Shown here piece after piece: positions 1 to 9,010 of a stretch of DNA of 64,000 nucleotides. The stretch covers positions 269,315 through 333,314 of the forward strand of contig DOAQ01000025.1 of the NCBI GenBank assembly GCA_003506435.1, read 5' to 3'. This DNA is from Prolixibacteraceae bacterium (lineage in GTDB: Bacteria; Bacteroidota; Bacteroidia; Bacteroidales; Prolixibacteraceae). Each line of letters begins with the position of its first letter. The stretch's first letter is position 1. The notes under the pieces were generated by a model. That model made no database searches. It was given only the letters and a program-made list of their open reading frames with translations, and was not told the DNA's origin. The position numbers were made by a program, and so were the translations under genes.

Positions 1-3000
1 GATTAACGTTGAAGTGCCGCCTGCCGATTCAGTCTGAAACGGATTTTCCTGAACAAACCGGCCCAAAACCAATAAGGCAAAAACCTGTTTGTTCAAGGCT
101 GATTCATCCTCGTTTAACAAGCTCAGTTTCTGGTTCACCGCTCCGCCTAAAATTCCTTTGTCTTCGGGTGATAATTGTATTTCAAAATGAATTTCCGGAT
201 GCAAAATTTCTCCGCGCAATTTCAGGATTACCGAAAACGGATAACGTTGTTTGTATCCGCCTTTATCAACATCGCTCAAACCGGATATCTGGTCGGCCAC
301 CAGGTCGTATGGCGAAGCCCTGACTGTATATTTTGCGTTGATATTGATATTGGCATCCAGCGGATCGCCGTTCCACACAATTGAACTTCCGGCATCAATA
401 TCAAATCTTTTTTTGATAATCGATTCCAGCGAAACCATATAACTGCCTTCGCTCAAATTGTAGGCCCCGGTCAGGCTCATTTTCCCGCTTTGGTCCATCG
501 TGAAACTTAATGCAGCCTCGCCTTTAACTACCAGCGAATCGGTTGAAGCGGGGTCCATTAACAGCCGGAGCGTTGCTTCTTTGTCGATTTCAATAATGGA
601 AGAGAGATCAAAACCAGTTATACCGGTTGATTGTTTTCCCTTTTTATCACCCCTGGTCAGGATTGGATTGAATACGGTTGGATCTTCAAATTCGACCACA
701 TCTTCTCCTTTATCGGTGGTCAGCCGGTCTTCGGGGACAGCAAAGGTGAAGTTTGAACCTTTTTTCATTTTAAACCGGGCTTTTACCACCGGGAGCGTCA
801 TAGGGCCTGTTACATCTATTTTGCTATCGATAACCATTCGTCCGAAAAATTCCTTGTTGTCTTTTGAAGTGGTATTGAAAAGCAAAAAATCTTTTGTTGT
901 TACATTGAATGCAAAATTAAAATTGCTGAATTGGTTCATTTTTACTGCCCCGTTCAGGATCGCTGTATTTTGTTTGTCATCAGAAAGCGTGAAATTTTCA
1001 AAATAAATACCATCGTTTTTCAGTTGGATTGTTTCATGTTTCAATCCGAACCGGTTATTAAGAAATGCAGGTTTAATAAACGCATTATTGAAAACCAACT
1101 GCCCGGTAATTCCCGGTGCACCGGTATTTCCTTCAACCAAAATGTCGCCGCTGAGCGATCCCGATGCTTCGGTTATTTGCCCCATCGAAAACGCTTCAAC
1201 GGTTTTTAACGAAAGCGATTGAACCTCTGTTTTAATGTTGATTGCATGATCGCCGCCGTTTGGAATATAGTACCCTTTCGCGGTCAGGTTGTTATCGGTA
1301 CCGGATAAGTTCACATCAACGTCAAACCGGTCTGCTTTAGGATTTTCTGCTTTCACTGTTAAATTTCCGACGGGAACATCACGAACAACCAGGTTGTTAA
1401 TCTTCGCATCAGCAATTACCCCATACGAACCGGCAACTCTTTTGAGCAATAAATTTCCATCCAGATTGCCTTTCACCAGATTGCTGTCTTTTTCGATGAT
1501 TCGTGAAATGTCGTCCAGCCTGAAGTTTTTGACAGCAACGTTCAGGTCATCGTTGAACCGGTCGTTTACCGAAGCGATATTCACCTGGCTTTCTGCATGG
1601 TTCATAAAAAGGTGGTGAATCAAAAATCCCTGTTCCCCGAATTCGATATAATTATCTGCGGCGATGTTCCATTGGTTATCCATCAGGTAGAATTCTGTCG
1701 GATCGAACGTGAGTTTGTAGTTTGCATTCTCCTTTGTAATCTGAGACCGGATCAGCAGTTTCTTGTTTTTGCCATCGATTGACGAGATATTTGCAAGCAT
1801 CCGGTTTTCTGCCAGTTTCCCTTCCAGCAAAAAATTGTCCAACTTAATTTGTGAGTTTGAAATAGCCCCGCTCGAAATTTTATAATTCAGGGCCGTGTTA
1901 TCTGAATTCACATCAATCGTAAAATCGTTCATCTCAGTAGTTCCGTAAACCACTTTTTTTAGGGTTGCATTCAGTTTCAGGTCGTTTTTTTCGCTGTCGA
2001 AACTTCCCTGAATGATTCCCGTATCGAATTCTTTTAGCTCAGGAACAAGCACTTCTGAAAGAATAGGATGATTGTGAAGTTGTATTTCAAAATTGAATTT
2101 TGAGGGTTCATTTTTTGTAGTTTCTTGTATCGAACCGGAAACCGGGAAATAATTATTTACGAACTGACGAAGCACTGAAGGAATTGCCGCCGGAGAAACA
2201 GTTCCGGAATAGTTGATCCCAATAAGCGCACTGCTTGCATTCATTTTGCGTTCGCCCGGTTCGTTTACCGAAGCAGTCAGAACGTTATCGAGTACATATT
2301 TTTTTCCATTGCGGGCAACAATCATGTTGGTGATTCCAGCCGTTCCGCTCATTTCATTAACGGATACACCTTTTAAATCTGCCGAAGCGACAAAAGCGAT
2401 CCGTGTATCATCTTTGGCAAGATGGATTTTTTGAAGATCGGCTCCCTGTACATCAAGCCGAAACCGGACCTGTTCCTGTCCGGGATTTAAGTTTACCAGC
2501 CCATCCAGATCGAATACCGCATTTTCATCGTTCAGATTTATTTTTCCTTCGAATTGCTTGCCGGTAACCGTTCCATTCAAAGTCAGATGCTGATAATTAT
2601 ATTGATTTAAGTAAAGTTGTGTCGCTTCAGCCTTGATTTTTGCATTGATTGTTTTCAAATCCAAGCCCTGTCCGTTTGCTTCTGCGGCCAACGATACCGG
2701 GCCATACAGGATGGTGTCTTTGAGCAAACGCCCCAACTCGAAATTGTCCAGATTCACTTTTCCACTGAAATTTTCATCCCGATCAAGCGCCGCCGAAAGG
2801 TTTGCATCGCCAAAACTGCTGCTCATATTCGCAGTTGATTCAAACGATTTCAGGTGCCCTTTAAACGCAAGCTGCAAACTGATACGTTCAGGAAGTTCAA
2901 TGGCTTTGGGAATTAATGTGTCGCCGATCATTTGAATATCTTCTTTGCCTGAACGTATTTCCAGCCTGGGAAAATCAAAAAAAGCGGTTTCATATTCAAG

Positions 3001-4521
3001 CAAACCTTTGATATTGAAATCGGTTTCGAGTACCGAATTTATTCCGGTTTTTACGATCAGGTTTTTGCCGCTTAGATTATCCATTGGACCGGAAATTAAT
3101 CCTGTAATTGTTGTAATGTTCGTTCGGTTTTTAAAGAAGGATTGTTCAATCAGTTTTTGATTGAAATAGAGCACATCGGAGTTACTGAACGATACATTCC
3201 GCATATCTAAATTCAGGTTGCTGAATTTATAGGAATTTGTAAAGGTTTCTAATGAAGCAAATTGAATGCTGAAATCGGCATCGATGGTAGAGGATGGAGT
3301 TTTGAGCTTCAGATTTTTTGTTGTGATGGAATGTTCATCCATACTAAAATCGGTTTCCAGACTATTGATTACAAAGTTATTCTGATCGATAGCGCTGAAT
3401 TTTTGAACAGAAATTCGGATGAGGCCCGGGTCGTAATGAAAATCTTTTGCGTTAAGCGATAGCTGTTTGAAATACAAATGACCGGCATTAAATTCATTTT
3501 TAACTTCAGGCTTGTCCCCTACCCTGTAATCGAATAAATTTTCCTCCATTTCAATTTGGTTCACCGAAACTTTCCAATTGTTTTTCGCTGGTGAAACCGG
3601 GGCGACGATCGCGTCTGAAAATACTTCCGGCGCGAAATCGTGATACTGGATTTTGCTTTTCGAAAAGTTAATCGATCCGATGGCTAAAAGCTCCGTTTGT
3701 AAGTCGATTGAAGCGTCTTCCAGTTCGCCCCGGCCGATGGTTGCATGAACGGACAGATTGCCAACTGAATCGACATAATTTATTGTGGAATTGTTGATCC
3801 GGAGATTTTTTGCTGCTATTTTGGGTAATATACTTTCCGGATCATTTTCCTTGCTGTTTGCCGGTTCCCGTGCCAAAACTTTTAAGTTCAGGTTTTCAAC
3901 CAGCAGATCATTAATACGATAAACCGATTTTTCGAGATCGACCTCATCCACGCGAAATTCCGATTCTTTGAGCGCAGCAAATACATTCATCCCGGCATAT
4001 TCATCGTTGTACGAAAACCGGATATTATCCAAATACACCTTATCGAGACTGAATGTCCATTTGGAGGCCGTTTGTGTTTCGGTTTTTATTTGGTTGGTTG
4101 TATCGGCAAATGCAGTAATCAGAAAATTGTAGTTGAACAGGGGATCGGTTTTGGTGCTGTAAAGCCTGACTGTTGCGTCTTCCAGCGCAAAAGAACGGAT
4201 GGTGATTGTATTGAAGAATAAGTCGTAAAGGGCAATATTCACTTTCGTCTTTCCGGCATAAAGCAAGGTATCGTTTTGTGTATCTTCAAGGTAAAGGCCT
4301 TCAACTATAACTGATTTTGGGAATGAAATACGGACGTTTTTCAGTTCAACCGTTGTGTGGGTTTTATTGCTGATGAAGGATGTGGCATATTGAACAAGTT
4401 TTGTCTGAATGGCAGGAATCTGGATAAGCGCGGCAATTATCAGGAATAAAAGCACAAAACTTAGAGCGGCCCACAAGACCGCTTTTATCGTTTTCCGTAT
4501 AACTGATTTCACTTTTCCCAT
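1..4521 (-). CDS. tamB: TamB/DUF490-like translocation and assembly protein (C-terminus cut by window start)
   Basis: A continuous minus-strand frame runs from an ATG at 4521 to the window edge, giving 1507 visible residues without a stop. It opens MGKVKSVIRKTIKAVLW, then a single membrane anchor at about residues 13-35, then over a thousand residues of repetitive beta-rich sequence with recurring N-x-L and G-x-L patterns. This is the architecture of TamB/AsmA-type bridge proteins, which span the envelope and are linked to outer-membrane protein or lipid transport. The FNPILTRGDKKG and LRGEILHPEIHFEIQLSP segments resemble the C-terminal TamB domain. An in-frame stop lies just upstream of the chosen ATG. 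CbpM ends 36 bp upstream, so co-transcription is possible. The partner TamA-like protein is not in the window. Family confident; exact role inferred. Confidence 0.85.
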   Translation of the reverse strand, partial: MGKVKSVIRKTIKAVLWAALSFVLLFLIIAALIQIPAIQTKLVQYATSFISNKTHTTVELKNVRISFPKSVIVEGLYLEDTQNDTLLYAGKTKVNIALYDLFFNTITIRSFALEDATVRLYSTKTDPLFNYNFLITAFADTTNQIKTETQTASKWTFSLDKVYLDNIRFSYNDEYAGMNVFAALKESEFRVDEVDLEKSVYRINDLLVENLNLKVLAREPANSKENDPESILPKIAAKNLRINNSTINYVDSVGNLSVHATIGRGELEDASIDLQTELLAIGSINFSKSKIQYHDFAPEVFSDAIVAPVSPAKNNWKVSVNQIEMEENLFDYRVGDKPEVKNEFNAGHLYFKQLSLNAKDFHYDPGLIRISVQKFSAIDQNNFVINSLETDFSMDEHSITTKNLKLKTPSSTIDADFSIQFASLETFTNSYKFSNLNLDMRNVSFSNSDVLYFNQKLIEQSFFKNRTNITTITGLISGPMDNLSGKNLIVKTGINSVLETDFNIKGLLEYETAFFDFPRLEIRSGKEDIQMIGDTLIPKAIELPERISLQLAFKGHLKSFESTANMSSSFGDANLSAALDRDENFSGKVNLDNFELGRLLKDTILYGPVSLAAEANGQGLDLKTINAKIKAEATQLYLNQYNYQHLTLNGTVTGKQFEGKINLNDENAVFDLDGLVNLNPGQEQVRFRLDVQGADLQKIHLAKDDTRIAFVASADLKGVSVNEMSGTAGITNMIVARNGKKYVLDNVLTASVNEPGERKMNASSALIGINYSGTVSPAAIPSVLRQFVNNYFPVSGSIQETTKNEPSKFNFEIQLHNHPILSEVLVPELKEFDTGIIQGSFDSEKNDLKLNATLKKVVYGTTEMNDFTIDVNSDNTALNYKISSGAISNSQIKLDNFLLEGKLAENRMLANISSIDGKNKKLLIRSQITKENANYKLTFDPTEFYLMDNQWNIAADNYIEFGEQGFLIHHLFMNHAESQVNIASVNDRFNDDLNVAVKNFRLDDISRIIEKDSNLVKGNLDGNLLLKRVAGSYGVIADAKINNLVVRDVPVGNLTVKAENPKADRFDVDVNLSGTDNNLTAKGYYIPNGGDHAINIKTEVQSLSLKTVEAFSMGQITEASGSLSGDILVEGNTGAPGITGQLVFNNAFIKPAFLNNRFGLKHETIQLKNDGIYFENFTLSDDKQNTAILNGAVKMNQFSNFNFAFNVTTKDFLLFNTTSKDNKEFFGRMVIDSKIDVTGPMTLPVVKARFKMKKGSNFTFAVPEDRLTTDKGEDVVEFEDPTVFNPILTRGDKKGKQSTGITGFDLSSIIEIDKEATLRLLMDPASTDSLVVKGEAALSFTMDQSGKMSLTGAYNLSEGSYMVSLESIIKKRFDIDAGSSIVWNGDPLDANININAKYTVRASPYDLVADQISGLSDVDKGGYKQRYPFSVILKLRGEILHPEIHFEIQLSPEDKGILGGAVNQKLSLLNEDESALNKQVFALLVLGRFVQENPFQTESAGGTSTLI

Positions 4522-4562
4522 TTTCAAATTGTCTCATTTCCACATTTTCAAACTGTCTCATT
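4519..4562. repeat. 24-bp tandem repeat across the tamB start
   Basis: Two nearly identical 24-bp units (4519-4542 and 4543 onward) share cattttcaaa and tgtctcatt. The first unit contains the tamB start codon and the second overlaps the end of cbpM. It is probably a slippage duplication, and it can shift the apparent start of the downstream gene. Confidence 0.6.
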
Positions 4563-4848
4563 CATATAGCCGAAGCCGGTTTCTAAGCGCGATAATTTCA
4601 TCCTGCATCGCAATTATTCGTTGTAACAAATGGGTGATCGTCTCAATACCTTCAATGTTAATATCCAATTCGTAATATAAGCAAATAAATTTTTCTAATT
4701 GCCGAAGTTGTCCTGCATCAATAAAAGCGGATTCCTGAATGGTCGTAATTTTAATCAATCCGGTTTGTTGCAACAAACTGACAAATGAAACATCAATGTG
4801 GTGATTGACACAAAATTCATTGATTGCTATTAATTTATCTATTTGCAT
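4558..4848 (-). CDS. cbpM: CbpM-type chaperone-modulator protein
   Basis: A 96-residue protein directly downstream of the CbpA-like gene (17 bp gap). It has the size of CbpM/YccV-type MerR-like helix-turn-helix modulators: an N-terminal helical DNA-binding-like part (CVNHHIDVSFVSLLQQTGLI) and a C-terminal helix resembling a dimerisation coil (LLQRIIAMQDEIIALRNRL). In gamma-proteobacteria CbpM binds the J-domain of CbpA and inhibits its co-chaperone and DNA-binding activities. The conserved gene pair supports the same role here. The assignment rests on size, helix pattern and position rather than on an invariant motif. Confidence 0.8.
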   Translation of the reverse strand: MQIDKLIAINEFCVNHHIDVSFVSLLQQTGLIKITTIQESAFIDAGQLRQLEKFICLYYELDINIEGIETITHLLQRIIAMQDEIIALRNRLRLYE

Positions 4849-4865
4849 GGTTCTGTTTTTTAAAA

Positions 4866-5753
4866 TTACGTCTTTGCTAATTCGGCAAATAATACTTTTT
4901 GCTTATCGGTCAGATTTGTTGGAATTTTAATAGTCCAGGTTACCAGTAAGTCTCCAAAATGACCTTCATTTTTATAAACCGGGAAGCCTTTCCCTTTCAG
5001 TTTTACTTTGCTTCCGTTTTGTGTTTCGGGTTTTACCTTTAGTTTAACCTGCCCGTTTAAAGTATCCAGGGTGATCTCGCCACCCAGCACGGCTGTGTAC
5101 AAATCCAAATCGACTGTGGCGTATAAATTATTCTCCAACCGTTTGAACCTGGCATGGTTGGCAATTGAAAAGGTGATGTACAAATCGCCATTGGGTCCTC
5201 CGTTCATTCCCGGACTGCCATGTCCTGAAATTTTTATGGTTTGTCCGTTCTCAATTCCAGCAGGAATTGTTATCCGGATATTTTTCCCGTTTACCGAAAC
5301 CGTTTGCTTGTGCGTTGTGTACGCATCAATCAATTCGAGATGCAATTCTGTATTGTAATCTTCGCCCCGGTATTTCATCTGCCTGCTTCGTCCACCCCCG
5401 GCAGCTCCGCCAAACATCGATTCAAAAAAATCGGAAAAATCGGACCCCGATTGTGTCCCTGAATACCTTGCTCCACGCGAATTCGACGATTGTCGCTGAT
5501 ACTGTTTTGCTTTTTCAAATTCTTCTGCATGTTGCCAGTCTTTCCCGTATTCATCGTATTTTTTCCGCTTTTCAGGATCGCTCAATACTTCGTTGGCTTC
5601 GTTGATCTGCTGAAAATTTTTCTTCGCATCCTTATCATTCGGATTCAAATCGGGGTGAAACTTCCGGGCCAGTTTCCGATAGGCATTTTTGATGTCTTTC
5701 GGTGTTGCCGATTTTTCTACCCTCAGAATTTTATAATAGTCAACGAAATCCAT
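4866..5753 (-). CDS. cbpA: DnaJ-family co-chaperone, CbpA type
   Basis: 295 residues. The N-terminal J-domain (about 4-70) has the HPD tripeptide in RKFHPDLNPNDKDA, which stimulates Hsp70 ATPase. A Gly/Arg/Ser-rich linker (about 90-125, including FGGAAGGGRSRQ) follows, then the two C-terminal substrate-binding beta domains (about 130-290). The cysteine-rich zinc region of true DnaJ is absent, which is the CbpA layout. The ATG abuts the stop codon of the upstream histidine kinase with no spacing, so the two are probably translationally coupled. With CbpM downstream it forms a chaperone module inside an oxidative or general stress cluster. Confidence 0.92.
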   Translation of the reverse strand: MDFVDYYKILRVEKSATPKDIKNAYRKLARKFHPDLNPNDKDAKKNFQQINEANEVLSDPEKRKKYDEYGKDWQHAEEFEKAKQYQRQSSNSRGARYSGTQSGSDFSDFFESMFGGAAGGGRSRQMKYRGEDYNTELHLELIDAYTTHKQTVSVNGKNIRITIPAGIENGQTIKISGHGSPGMNGGPNGDLYITFSIANHARFKRLENNLYATVDLDLYTAVLGGEITLDTLNGQVKLKVKPETQNGSKVKLKGKGFPVYKNEGHFGDLLVTWTIKIPTNLTDKQKVLFAELAKT

Positions 5754-8117
5754 TTATGTTATAAAAATGCTGTTTATCATCTTTTTTAATACAACAGGGT
5801 TAACTGGTTTTGAAATGTAGTTCGTACACCCTGCTTTAATTGCCTTTGCCCGGTCTCCATTCAGTCCATAAGCTGTTTGCGCAATAATGGGCACCCTGGT
5901 ATTAAATTTTCGAATCTGCCTTGTGGCTTCATATCCGTCCATTCCCGGCATTTTAATATCCATCAGCACCAAATCGATGTCGGGATTATTGCGGCAGGCT
6001 TCAACTGCCTCATATCCGGTGCTGGCATTTATTACTTCTTTCGCTACTTCTTTTATTAAAATTGAAATCAGTATTTTCGAGACTTCGTCATCTTCGGCAA
6101 TTAGTATTTTCAGGTTTCCTACTTGTTCCTCTGGCGCATTATCCGATATATCGGTGATTTTTACTTCCTGTACAGGAATATATGGAATGGTAAAAAAGAA
6201 AGTAGAACCTTTTTTACCATTGATTCCGGGTAACGTTGGCTTACCCAAATCACTCTCAACCCAGATTTTGCCACCGAGCATTTTTACATACGCTTTTGAA
6301 ATAGCCAGCCCCAACCCTGAGCCTTCGTAATTACGGGTCAGCGATTCGCTGCCCTGCCTGAACCGTTCAAAAATTAATTCTTTATGCGTTTGAGGAACAC
6401 CCATACCGGTATCTTTTACAAAAAATTCCAGTTCGACAGGTTCACTGTCCGTTTTTAATATGTACCCAAATTCTATTGAACCTGCATCGGTAAATTTGAT
6501 TGCATTTTTCACAAGGTTAGTGAGTACTGCAAAGACTTTTTCCCTGTCGGTTTTAATAGTGGCTTTTTTTGTCGGCAACTGGTTTTTAAAGGAAATATGT
6601 ACGTTTTTTTGTTCGGCTTCTCGTTTGAAAAAGTTGAAAATTTCCTCCATCTGCTCGTTTATATTCGTATCTGAGATAGAAATTTCCACTTGTCCCGCTT
6701 CTACTTTCGAGATGCTAATAATGTCGTTGATGATATTGAGCATGCGGGCGCCGCTTTTCTCGATGATGCCAATATATTCCTGCTGTTTTTCACCGGTCAG
6801 ATATGGTTCTTTCAGTAGTTCGGTAAAGCCCAGTATTCCGTTCATTGGAGTTCGTATTTCGTGGCTCATATTTGCCAGGAAAGCTGATTTCAAACGGTCG
6901 CTCTCTTCAGCTTTCTCTTTGGCTTCTATCAATTCTTTCTCGGCAAGTTTGCGCTCCGTAATGTCTTTTGTAAACCCCAGAAACCGTGTTTCGGTAAGTT
7001 TAACGCCATCAAGCGACCACCATCTGTTAGTGCCGTCTTTATGTTTGAATGACAATTCTGTCCTTGCTGTACCACCTTGATTTAATCTGCTGAATTGAGA
7101 CAAACCCTCCGCAAGCGAATCTTCCGATAGTATTTCAGGAACTGACATTGTTAAAAGTTCGGCTCTCGAATATCCGCTCATCTTGCAAGCCGATTCGTTC
7201 ACGTCAATGTACTTTCCGTTTTCATCGGCAACAAAAACGCCATCGGGTGCATTATCAATATAACTTCGGAATTTTTCTTCGCTTTGTTTCAGAATTTTTT
7301 CAGAATTTTTTCGTTCGGTGATGTCCCTGATATTGCATTGAATCACCTTCTTCTTGTTCACTAAATATACATTGCTGACAAACTCAACATTAATTTTTCG
7401 TCCGTCAGAAGTTTCGAGCGGCAGGTTATCATAGCGGACATATTTTTTCCGTTGCAATTCCAGAAATTTATCTTCATTGGCAGCAATGTCTTTGAAAAAT
7501 CCGATTTCCCATAACTCTTTATCGATAAAATTTTCTTTCGAATACCCCAGCAAATCAACCAGAAACGGATTCACATCAATAATCTTTCCGTTTTCTGCAT
7601 CCAGGATAAGAATTCCGTCTTTTGCCGATTCAAAGAGTCGACGATACCGGGTTTCCAGCATGGTTAATGATTCCTCTGTTCGTTTTCGCCTGGTAATATC
7701 CCGGATATTGCATTGGATTAGTTGATGATTGTTTTCTACATATACATTGCAGATGAATTCAACATCCAGCTTTCGTCCGTCAGCCGTTTCAAACGGTAAA
7801 TCATCGTACCGTAAATGTCCTTTCTGCTGCATTTCCAGAAATTCAGCTTTGCTATCGACAATATTCTTTAAAAATCCGATTTCCCATATTGCTTTTTCAA
7901 AGAATTTTTCTTTTGAATAACCAAGCAAATCAACCAAATATGAATTCACATCGATAACCATCCCTGTTTCGGCATTCAGAATAAGTATCCCATCTTTTGC
8001 CGTTTCAAAAAGGCGGTGATAACGAACTTCAGAAGTAACTAATGCATTTTTTAATGCCGACTTCGGTTCTTCTTTTCCGGATTCTATACCGGGCTCATGT
8101 TTTACTGAAGTTTCCAT
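5754..8117 (-). CDS. Hybrid histidine kinase with three PAS domains and a receiver domain
   Basis: 787 residues from the ATG at 8117 (METSVKHEPG); the longer frame would need a TTG. Three PAS domains come first (about 30-150, 155-275 and 280-400), each followed by an IRDIT/TKDIT-ERK linker. Then the HisKA domain with phospho-acceptor motif MSHEIRTPMNG, an HATPase_c domain (LVKNAIKFTD, GSGLGLAISK) and a C-terminal receiver with the acceptor Asp in LVLMDIKMPGMDGYEATRQ. There is no signal peptide or membrane segment, so it should sense a cytoplasmic signal. PAS1 and PAS2 are close duplicates. It has no DNA-binding output, so it probably acts through a separate regulator or phosphorelay. It sits between a hydrolase gene (12 bp) and cbpA (0 bp), consistent with a stress role. 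Confidence 0.93.
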   Translation of the reverse strand: METSVKHEPGIESGKEEPKSALKNALVTSEVRYHRLFETAKDGILILNAETGMVIDVNSYLVDLLGYSKEKFFEKAIWEIGFLKNIVDSKAEFLEMQQKGHLRYDDLPFETADGRKLDVEFICNVYVENNHQLIQCNIRDITRRKRTEESLTMLETRYRRLFESAKDGILILDAENGKIIDVNPFLVDLLGYSKENFIDKELWEIGFFKDIAANEDKFLELQRKKYVRYDNLPLETSDGRKINVEFVSNVYLVNKKKVIQCNIRDITERKNSEKILKQSEEKFRSYIDNAPDGVFVADENGKYIDVNESACKMSGYSRAELLTMSVPEILSEDSLAEGLSQFSRLNQGGTARTELSFKHKDGTNRWWSLDGVKLTETRFLGFTKDITERKLAEKELIEAKEKAEESDRLKSAFLANMSHEIRTPMNGILGFTELLKEPYLTGEKQQEYIGIIEKSGARMLNIINDIISISKVEAGQVEISISDTNINEQMEEIFNFFKREAEQKNVHISFKNQLPTKKATIKTDREKVFAVLTNLVKNAIKFTDAGSIEFGYILKTDSEPVELEFFVKDTGMGVPQTHKELIFERFRQGSESLTRNYEGSGLGLAISKAYVKMLGGKIWVESDLGKPTLPGINGKKGSTFFFTIPYIPVQEVKITDISDNAPEEQVGNLKILIAEDDEVSKILISILIKEVAKEVINASTGYEAVEACRNNPDIDLVLMDIKMPGMDGYEATRQIRKFNTRVPIIAQTAYGLNGDRAKAIKAGCTNYISKPVNPVVLKKMINSIFIT

Positions 8118-8129
8118 TGTCAATTACTA

Positions 8130-8984
8130 TTAAGGTAATGCAAATTTGATCAGTGCGGCATTAAACTTCTGAGTTTCCTCAAGAAACAAGCTATGACCGC
8201 TTTTTTCAAAAGCAATGAGGTGTGAACCTGAGATTCCGGATTTCATCTGTTCTGCCAGGTCAAACGAGCATATTTTGTCTTTTTTGCCATGCAAAATCAG
8301 CGTTGGAATTGTAATTTTTGCAAGGTCGGTTCTCAAGTCGGTATCGCGCAATGCAACTAAACACTGAGCTGTTGCATGTGAAGAAGCGCTCAACCCAATT
8401 CCATTCAGCCAACTGCCAATCCCTTCATTTAATGAGGTTTCTGTTGCTGAAAATATTTTTGCAAAATTGGATACGAGCTGAGGCCTGTCCTGATAGTTCA
8501 ACTTAATCAAGTCATCAACTGCACTTTTGGGCAGATTATATGGAAAGTCATCACGTTGCGTCCAAATCGGGACGGCTGCACCTGCTAAAACTAATTTACA
8601 TATCCGGGCCTTATTATATGCCGATACAAATCGAACAGCAATTGCACCACCCATCGAAAAGCCAACTAAAACAGCATCTTTTATATCCAGTTTGCCCAGA
8701 ACCTTTTTGATATCTGTCGCATGTACATCGTAATTATATTCTCCGTACGGTTTATCCGATTTGCCAAAACCCCTTAATGTGATGCCAATTACACGGAATC
8801 CTTCATTTATCAAATCGTTGTATTGGTATTCATACATTTCATCACTCAACGGCCAACCATGAATTAATACAACAGGCCTGCCATCGCCTGCATCAGTAAT
8901 ATGAAGACGCACATTGGGTTCTACTTTAATGTATTCTGCCCTCACTTTACCTGCCTTTGTTTTATCTTTTAATTTGTTTTCCAT
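8130..8984 (-). CDS. Alpha/beta hydrolase (chloroperoxidase/epoxide-hydrolase-like)
   Basis: 284 residues, no signal peptide. The fold is shown by the oxyanion-hole motif VVLIHGWPLSDEMYE, the nucleophile elbow GFSMGG (Ser nucleophile), an acid residue in HGKKDKICSF and the catalytic His in EKSGHSLFLEE. Such soluble hydrolases act on esters, lactones or epoxides, or show perhydrolase (non-heme haloperoxidase-like) activity. Proximity to catalase (26 bp downstream of it) suggests a role in peroxide or lipid-damage metabolism, but the substrate cannot be read from sequence. A second hydrolase of the same fold lies on the other side of the catalase gene. Confidence 0.88.
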   Translation of the reverse strand: MENKLKDKTKAGKVRAEYIKVEPNVRLHITDAGDGRPVVLIHGWPLSDEMYEYQYNDLINEGFRVIGITLRGFGKSDKPYGEYNYDVHATDIKKVLGKLDIKDAVLVGFSMGGAIAVRFVSAYNKARICKLVLAGAAVPIWTQRDDFPYNLPKSAVDDLIKLNYQDRPQLVSNFAKIFSATETSLNEGIGSWLNGIGLSASSHATAQCLVALRDTDLRTDLAKITIPTLILHGKKDKICSFDLAEQMKSGISGSHLIAFEKSGHSLFLEETQKFNAALIKFALP

Positions 8985-9010
8985 TTTCGTATATTATTTA
9001 ATTTGAGTTT

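Noticed and set aside
500..1006. 168-residue plus-strand frame
   Set aside because: Antisense to the TamB-like gene; Ser/Phe-rich composition of a shadow frame.
9..4500. Many plus-strand open frames in the first 4.5 kb
   Set aside because: All lie antisense to one long minus-strand frame with clear TamB-like sequence; none has a recognisable domain.
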